From assembly GCA_963969345.1 (NCBI GenBank), contig OZ017767.1, forward strand, positions 7,778,739-7,842,738: DNA of 64,000 bases. The letters run 5' to 3'. The notes below the pieces were generated by a model. That model made no database searches and was not told the DNA's origin. It was given only the letters and a program-made list of their open reading frames with translations. The translations under genes were made by a program, and so were the position numbers. Positions 58,902 through 64,000 of the stretch are shown one piece after another. Positions within the stretch are counted from its first letter, which is position 1; each line of letters opens with the position of its first letter. Origin of the DNA: Turbatrix aceti (taxonomy: Eukaryota; Nematoda; Chromadorea; Rhabditida; Panagrolaimidae).

Positions 58902-59149
58902 TTTCGAGCACAGGGATACCTAAAACCATTTTTCCGTTCTCCAATACCTTCAAAACCGTTCAACCAGGTAAATCAAGCGACAAAACGCCTCTCAATAATT
59001 TCAGACATCTTTTTTATCAAATTTATGAAAATTGGCTTAAATAAGGATCGGTGATCGGTGAATGACCGATAAGACGTGTGTAAGATGACTTTCGGTCAGT
59101 TGGAGATTCGGTGAGGCGTCGAAGTGAGCGTCGAGGACCGGACGACCGA

Positions 59150-60530
59150 CTATCGGTAGCGACCGGAATAGTAGTCGTCGTTGTTCTTGTTGCGGTTTCC
59201 CTTGCCCTTGCTCGCGTTGTTCCGGGTTCGCTGATTGTCGGCGCGAGCTGCGGCTCCGGGCAGGGGGTAGAGGACGATCGGGTCGGGGATCTTGCCCTTT
59301 GCTTCGTAGTCGGCGCCTTCGTACCTGAAAAAAGTCGTAGGTAAACATTTTTAGCCTAAATTTTTAAATATTTGAGTTCAAAAACGTAAAATTTGGTTAC
59401 TTCGATTTTTTCGCTTCGGGAAACAGTTTTTGTACATTTTCGTGGTGAAAGTTCCTTCTTTGCAAAATAACAACGATTTTAACCCAAATTATTAAAATTA
59501 TTAGCGATCATTTCTATTTATATAATTCCTAAATTTTGTCAATTCGGGTATAAAAACGTAAAATTGGGTAACCTGCGTTTTTTTCGTGTCAAGAAACATT
59601 TTTTTTGCAATTTTTAGTGGCAAAAGTTGGTTTTTCGACATTTTTCGTCAAATAACAGCAATTTTTACCCAAAATTGTTCGAAACCGAACTCACCGATTG
59701 GCAAACTGTTTGGTCAGCTCAGCTTCAGTCCGACGAGCCGCGATTTCCTTGAAGTAGAGAATCTCGCGTTCCTCCCGGGTGAGTTCCTTCTTGACCGGCT
59801 TCGGGGGCGACGCTGTCTGCGCCTGGACAGCTGGAACCCCGGGGTGAGCAGCCGGGGGCTCTCCCAGATGCTGGGGAGCAGCCGCAGAGAATCCCGGCGG
59901 TGGGACCTGTTGCTGACCCCTCATTGCTCCGGCTGAGAGCCGCTGCTGTTGCTGCTGCCCTACCGGGCCTGGCCCGGGCCTCTGCTGTCCCGGGTAGTTT
60001 CTCTGAGCCTGGATGGCATCCCCTCCTCCTCCTCCTGCTCCAACCCCCGGTTCAAGCTTCACCTGAGGCCTCACGCCAGGTGGCATGTGTTGGTATCCCG
60101 GGGGCGGGCCACCCTGCATGCCGGCCAGGGATTGCTGCTGCTGCTGCTGCTGGGGCTGCTGCTGTTGGGGCTGATGCTGGGGAGGAGCATGGGAGTTGAA
60201 AATCGGCTGTCCCTGTTGCTGGCCGGCAGCAGCCATCCTCCGCTGCATCTGAGCCTGCTGGGCCTGGGCTTGTTGCATGGCAATCCTCTGCTGTTGTTGC
60301 TGCTGGCTAAGAGGCATTCCACCGGATTGCTGGTAGTTCGGAGGCACGCCGTGGTGTCCACCTGGCCGGGGAGGACCACCGGGACCGCCTGGAGGACCCG
60401 ACTGCTGGCCGGGGCCGGGAACCATCATTCGCATGCCCGGGGGTCCTTGTTGCTGCTGCTGGGGTGGCATCTGGGCGTATCGGCCCTGGTTCATGTTCTG
60501 GTAGTACTGGTTCGCATTTTGGTTATTCAT
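59150..60530 (-). CDS. Gln/Pro/Gly-rich protein with short conserved-looking C-terminal module, unrecognised
   Basis: Two exons, 60530-59695 and 59324-59150, 336 residues. Residues 1-250 are low complexity, rich in Gln, Pro, Gly and Met with several poly-Gln runs and scattered GPGPG/PPG motifs, like transcription coactivators or RNA-binding proteins. Residues 255-310 have normal complexity: a charged helix (TREEREILYFKEIAARRTEA) followed by IPDPIVLYPLPGA. The end is Lys/Asn/Arg-rich (NNASKGKGNRNKNNDDYY). I cannot place the family; nuclear localisation is a guess from composition. The ATG lies 10 bases after a TTTTCAG. It is divergent from UVSSA. Confidence 0.75.
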
Positions 60531-61536
60531 GGTACCAAAACTGAAAATGTGAAAAATCAAAAGAGAAAAAAACGATTTTTTAGCATTTCAACCGTAAAAA
60601 AATACAAAAACACGTTAAAATTATTGTAAAAACATTACATTCGAGAAACTCCCAAAGAAGCAAGTTGAAACACAAAAAATCGTACAAAAAATAATCAAAA
60701 ACATAAAAAAAATCCACGAAATTTTTGCAACAATAATGAAAAAAAGATTTTTTAGCATTCAAAACGCAAAAAAAAAATACAAAAACACGTTAAAATTATT
60801 CAAAATGTTCGTAAAAACATTCGAAAAACTCCGAAACAAGAACGCAAAGACTCAAAAAACCGTCGAATATCGTAAAATAGTAAAAAACGTAAAAACCGCC
60901 AAAAACGAACTAAAACAGCCGTCTTTTTTCAAACGACCTCAAAATCAATCGTAACACTTTGAAAAACTGTTTTCAAGCTACAAAAATGAACGTAAGACTA
61001 AATATAGCAAGAAACAAGCATCCTAAATCCGACCACCGTCGATGGTTGCCAAGTGAACGTAAACCGCCTCCCTTGTCCATAAACTGGCCATATAACACTC
61101 CCGTGACCAATCACTCCTGGAACAACACTCCAGAATCCCCGGTAGAATCTACAAAGCTACAAAACAACAAACAAAAAAACACGCAGTCTAGAAAAGCGCG
61201 CGCGGGCGGCACTTTGCATCGAGTTTCCTTTTTTTTCCTCTCTTGACTTGGCGTAGTGTCCTACAGCGAGAGAAAATAATAGATCGACTTGCATGAGTTT
61301 GTCGTCATCGTCGTCGTCGTCGTCGTCGTCGGCCGCGTGTGTTCTCCGCGCTCGCTGCTGACGCGCTCGCTCGCACACATACAATTGTGATTCGTTATTT
61401 CGAGTTTTTTTGCTGCGAGACGCAGCATAGCTCTCATCTTTTCCGTGTCTTCTGGTCACTTTTTTTTCCCTCTCCTTTGAATCAATCGCCTTCTTCACCT
61501 TCTTGGATATCAGCGCTGCCACCCACACTAGTCACT
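60531..61536. promoter_or_regulatory. Divergent intergenic region between the Gln-rich gene and UVSSA
   Basis: About 1 kb between two genes transcribed away from each other. A diverged direct repeat occurs at about 60560-60660 and 60730-60840 (ATTTTTTAGCATT..AAAATACAAAAACACGTTAAAATTATT). A (CGT)n run lies at about 61299-61333, and pyrimidine-rich sequence ends in an acceptor-like ATATCAG 25 bases before the UVSSA ATG. Confidence 0.4.
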
Positions 61537-63637
61537 ATGTCTGATGCCAAAAAAGCTGAACTCAGACGATGCGTTTCCCGCATACTCTCCAAGGTCAGTT
61601 TGGGTACACTTATTGATTTTCGTTTTTCTTTTCCCCCCGAGTGAAATATTTATATTACAACAATGAGTTAGTTTTTATTATATTTATTGCTTTTAGTACG
61701 ACTACGAGCGACGTCAACTCGATCAGACGAAGCTCAAGGAACTCAAGGGACTCGTGAGGCCCGATGACACGCTTATTCGCGAGCTTGCCGTCCACATCTG
61801 CGAGGGCCTCAAGGTCAGGGACAGCGATAAGCGTCTTTGCCTCGTTCTGCTGACGGATTTCTTCTTTCAAAGGTCCCATGCCTTTCGGTCTGCCATTATC
61901 GATCGTTTTCAAGTGAGTTGAGGGATTTTATTATCTTTAAAATGTGGAAAAAGTGCGTTTTTGGTTACTCATTTGAGGAATTTGCGCAAAATTGTGAAAT
62001 AAGCAGATATCGTAAACTGGCGAAAGTACGATATCGAAAGTAACATTTTTTTGTAAGGATTTACGACAGCAGAAGTAACGTTTTTGGCGAGGGGTTTACG
62101 ATAACAAAAAATGACGTTTTATATTTTGGCGCTAAAATTCTTCCAATTTTGTTACTCTGAATTACGATACTTTCGTAAAATTTCATTATTTTGAACGTAA
62201 AATTTCTGTTTTCATTATTTTTTTCAATTTGAACTATTTTTTGTAGGATTTCATACTGTTACGTAAATGCCCTAAATTTGAAATGCGTATACGATATCGA
62301 AAGTAACGGTTTCTATTTTCGCGCCAAAATCCTTCAAAACTTGTTACTCCGAATTACGATATTCGTGAAAAATTGTTTTTTGAACGTAAAAATCCTATTT
62401 TTTGACTTTTACGGTCCTTTTTTTTGGATTTCCTACTGCTGCGTGGATCGTAAATCCGCGGCAAGTTTACGGTATCTAAAGTAATTTTTTCCATTTTCGC
62501 GCTAAAACCCCCCAAAATTGTTACTTTTAAATTACGGTACTTCTAAAAAATTTCATTTTTGAACGTAAAATCCTATTTTTTGAATTTTTCGGTGATTTTT
62601 TTCATTTGTTTCACCATTTTATAGGATTTCCTACTGTACACAGTCGAACTCAACCGTTTTACCTACCCACTACCCGGTCCGGCGGATGCTGCAGCACTTC
62701 TGAAACGCGAGACACTACAAATTGTCAAACTCTGGAATGAAAAGTTCGGCCGAGGATACGCGAAGCTGGAAAACACGCAGAATGTTCTGCTATCAAACAT
62801 GTCATTCGACTACGTTCATCCGGATGATGCAAAGCGTCGTGCCACGTTGATGGGTCGCCAGCGGCATGAAAGGGTCATCCGACAGGTGGAAACGGAATTC
62901 AACGAATCCAAGGCTCACATTCAGGCTTGTATCGCGGAGACGAGGACTGCACTCTCGCTTTTGGTTCCTGATTTCCGGGAAGGCAGCAGTCCGGTGAGGG
63001 CATCGACTTCGTCTCCAGCGTCGGCGCCTGAGACCTGTGTTTTTCAAAATAGAGGACTTCAAATCAACGTTCCAACGACGGTTCAGGTGAAAGAGACAAA
63101 TGACAACGCTGAACTCATCGGAGTGATCATGGATGCGAAAAAGTTGCTTCAACGCAATTCGAAGGACGTCGCCCGTTGGATGGAACTCGCAGCGAAGCAC
63201 TACGGATCGGCAAAACTCATCCAGGAGCTGCTCGTGCTCCGGGACGACCTGGTAAACCTCATGGGACAGGTTGCCGACCTCAAAGTCTTCCAACTCCGGA
63301 AACCCATTCTTCGTCTGCACGCTCTGACCAGCAGCGAGGACAGCGACACCGATGAAATGGATTTCAGCGAGGTTGACCTGACCTACGAGGATCCAGAGGG
63401 GCTGGGAGCGGAGATGGGCATCATCGATGTCGAGTCGACTGATGCCGAGGCTGAGAATATGGGCATGCAGCCGAAAGTTCGGAAACAACAACAACAACAG
63501 GAGGCGGAAAACAGGGAAAAACAAATTCCGACCCTTGCTTACGGCTTGGATCTCAAATACTGGGGCGACGAACATGTCAAGCCGGCTGAATTGCCGATCA
63601 AGGGCGGGCACAGGTTCTGGTGCGCTGTTGACAACGA
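61537..63637 (+). CDS. uvssa: UV-stimulated scaffold protein A, incomplete at the window end
   Basis: Three exons are visible, 61537-61593, 61697-61912 and 62625-63637, 428 residues. A donor GA|GTAAGT then leads out of the window. The N-terminal helical VHS/ENTH-like domain (about 1-160, with FFFQRSHAFRSAIIDRFQDFL and WNEKFGRGYAKL) matches UVSSA, as does the C-terminal motif GLDLKYWGDE...GGHRFW. UVSSA binds stalled RNA polymerase II and Cockayne-syndrome factors and brings TFIIH in transcription-coupled repair. A Gln run and an acidic linker separate the two regions. Intron 2 is 712 bp and contains repeated copies of its own 3' splice junction. The zinc-finger end is expected beyond 64000. 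Confidence 0.92.
62050..62640. repeat. Tandem units in UVSSA intron 2 that include the exon 3 acceptor sequence
   Basis: Units of about 185 bp contain GTTACT(C)xxAATTACGxTA, TTGAACGTAAAA and end in GGATTTCxTACTG (about 62247, 62433 and the true exon start 62625). A more decayed unit precedes them near 62054. Confidence 0.75.
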
Positions 63638-64000
63638 GTAAGTATTTTTGAACTTCAAAAATCCAATTTCCCAAAAAAAAATAATAAAAAAATTATATTG
63701 TTAAAAAAATAATTTTTTTTTTTTAATTTAAAATCCATTTTTTTTCTAAATCGAGAAAAATTCTATTTTTATTTAACAAAAATGATAAAAATCCTATTTT
63801 TATTCTTAAAAAATTTATAAAAAACTCTTTTTTCTAAAAAAAATTATCACATTTAAAAAAAAACTTTTTTACAAAAACAAATCCTAATTTTCAAAAATTA
63901 AAAAAAACTTTACTTTTAAAAATTAAAAAAATCTTATTTTTCGGTAAAAAATTTATATTTTTATAAAAAAAATTCTATTTTCAAAAGAAAATGAAAATAA
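63638..64000 (+). other. Start of UVSSA intron 3
   Basis: Almost pure A/T sequence after the donor at 63638. No exon is visible before the window ends. Confidence 0.6.

Noticed and set aside
59949..60629. 226-codon plus-strand Leu-rich frame opposite the Gln-rich gene
   Set aside because: Antisense of CAG/CTG-type Gln repeats gives poly-Leu; the minus-strand gene has splice structure and a coherent C-terminus.
62802..63674. 290-codon minus-strand frame opposite UVSSA exon 3
   Set aside because: Shadow of the well-supported UVSSA exon; no similarity of its own.
1..64000. tRNA and rRNA genes
   Set aside because: I looked for B-box-like GGTTCGANTCC and rRNA-like blocks on both strands and saw none convincing; a tRNAscan-SE run would settle this.

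Overview
The window is eukaryotic nuclear DNA from an invertebrate animal. Protein-coding genes carry many short introns (42-700 bp) with GT..AG borders and acceptors of the form TTTTCAG/TTTTNAG. Exons are moderately GC-rich, while introns and spacers are full of A and T runs. Most genes have a splice-acceptor-like CAG or TAG only a few to about 25 bases before the ATG. That fits spliced-leader trans-splicing or 5'UTR introns and points to a nematode- or tardigrade-like lineage; the species cannot be fixed from this sequence.

Layout. 1-8.7 kb: gene-poor, AT-rich, with one non-autonomous hAT element (6792-7250). 8.7-11.7 kb (+): USP39/SAD1 spliceosome factor. 12.5-14.0 kb (-): unrecognised 330-aa protein. 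15.3-17.45 kb: no protein gene but a dense series of imperfect hairpins that look like microRNA precursors; one carries the miR-2-family seed AUCACAG on its 3' arm. 17.9-19.6 kb (-): mitochondrial phosphate carrier. 20.1-22.4 kb (+): DDX28-like mitochondrial DEAD-box helicase. 22.6-32.6 kb (-): cluster of divergent septin/AIG1-like P-loop GTPases (three apparently intact, one pseudogene), interrupted by a hAT transposon (about 25.64-28.53 kb) whose eight-exon transposase reads open throughout. 32.6-49.4 kb: long gene-poor stretch with two further hAT miniature elements showing perfect 8-bp target duplications (45053-45521, 46708-47100), simple repeats and hairpins. 49.4-56.4 kb (+): large mitotic-type RhoGAP (ARHGAP11A/RGA-3/4-like) with two possible terminal exons. 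56.8-58.9 kb (-): SUMO E1 small subunit SAE1/AOS1. 59.1-60.5 kb (-): Gln/Pro-rich probable nuclear protein. 61.5 kb to the end (+): UVSSA, incomplete.

The housekeeping genes (splicing, mitochondrial transport and RNA handling, cytokinesis, SUMO conjugation, transcription-coupled repair) do not form one pathway. The lineage-specific content is the GTPase cluster, the hairpin array and the repeats. Each hAT-type element carries its own dense array of a short motif (GGGTACCCG, CGAACGAAC, AATAACCGG or GGCCCGG), probably transposase-binding sites. A palindromic foldback element occurs three times, twice inside introns. All exon structures were assembled by eye by keeping reading frame and family similarity across GT..AG introns.
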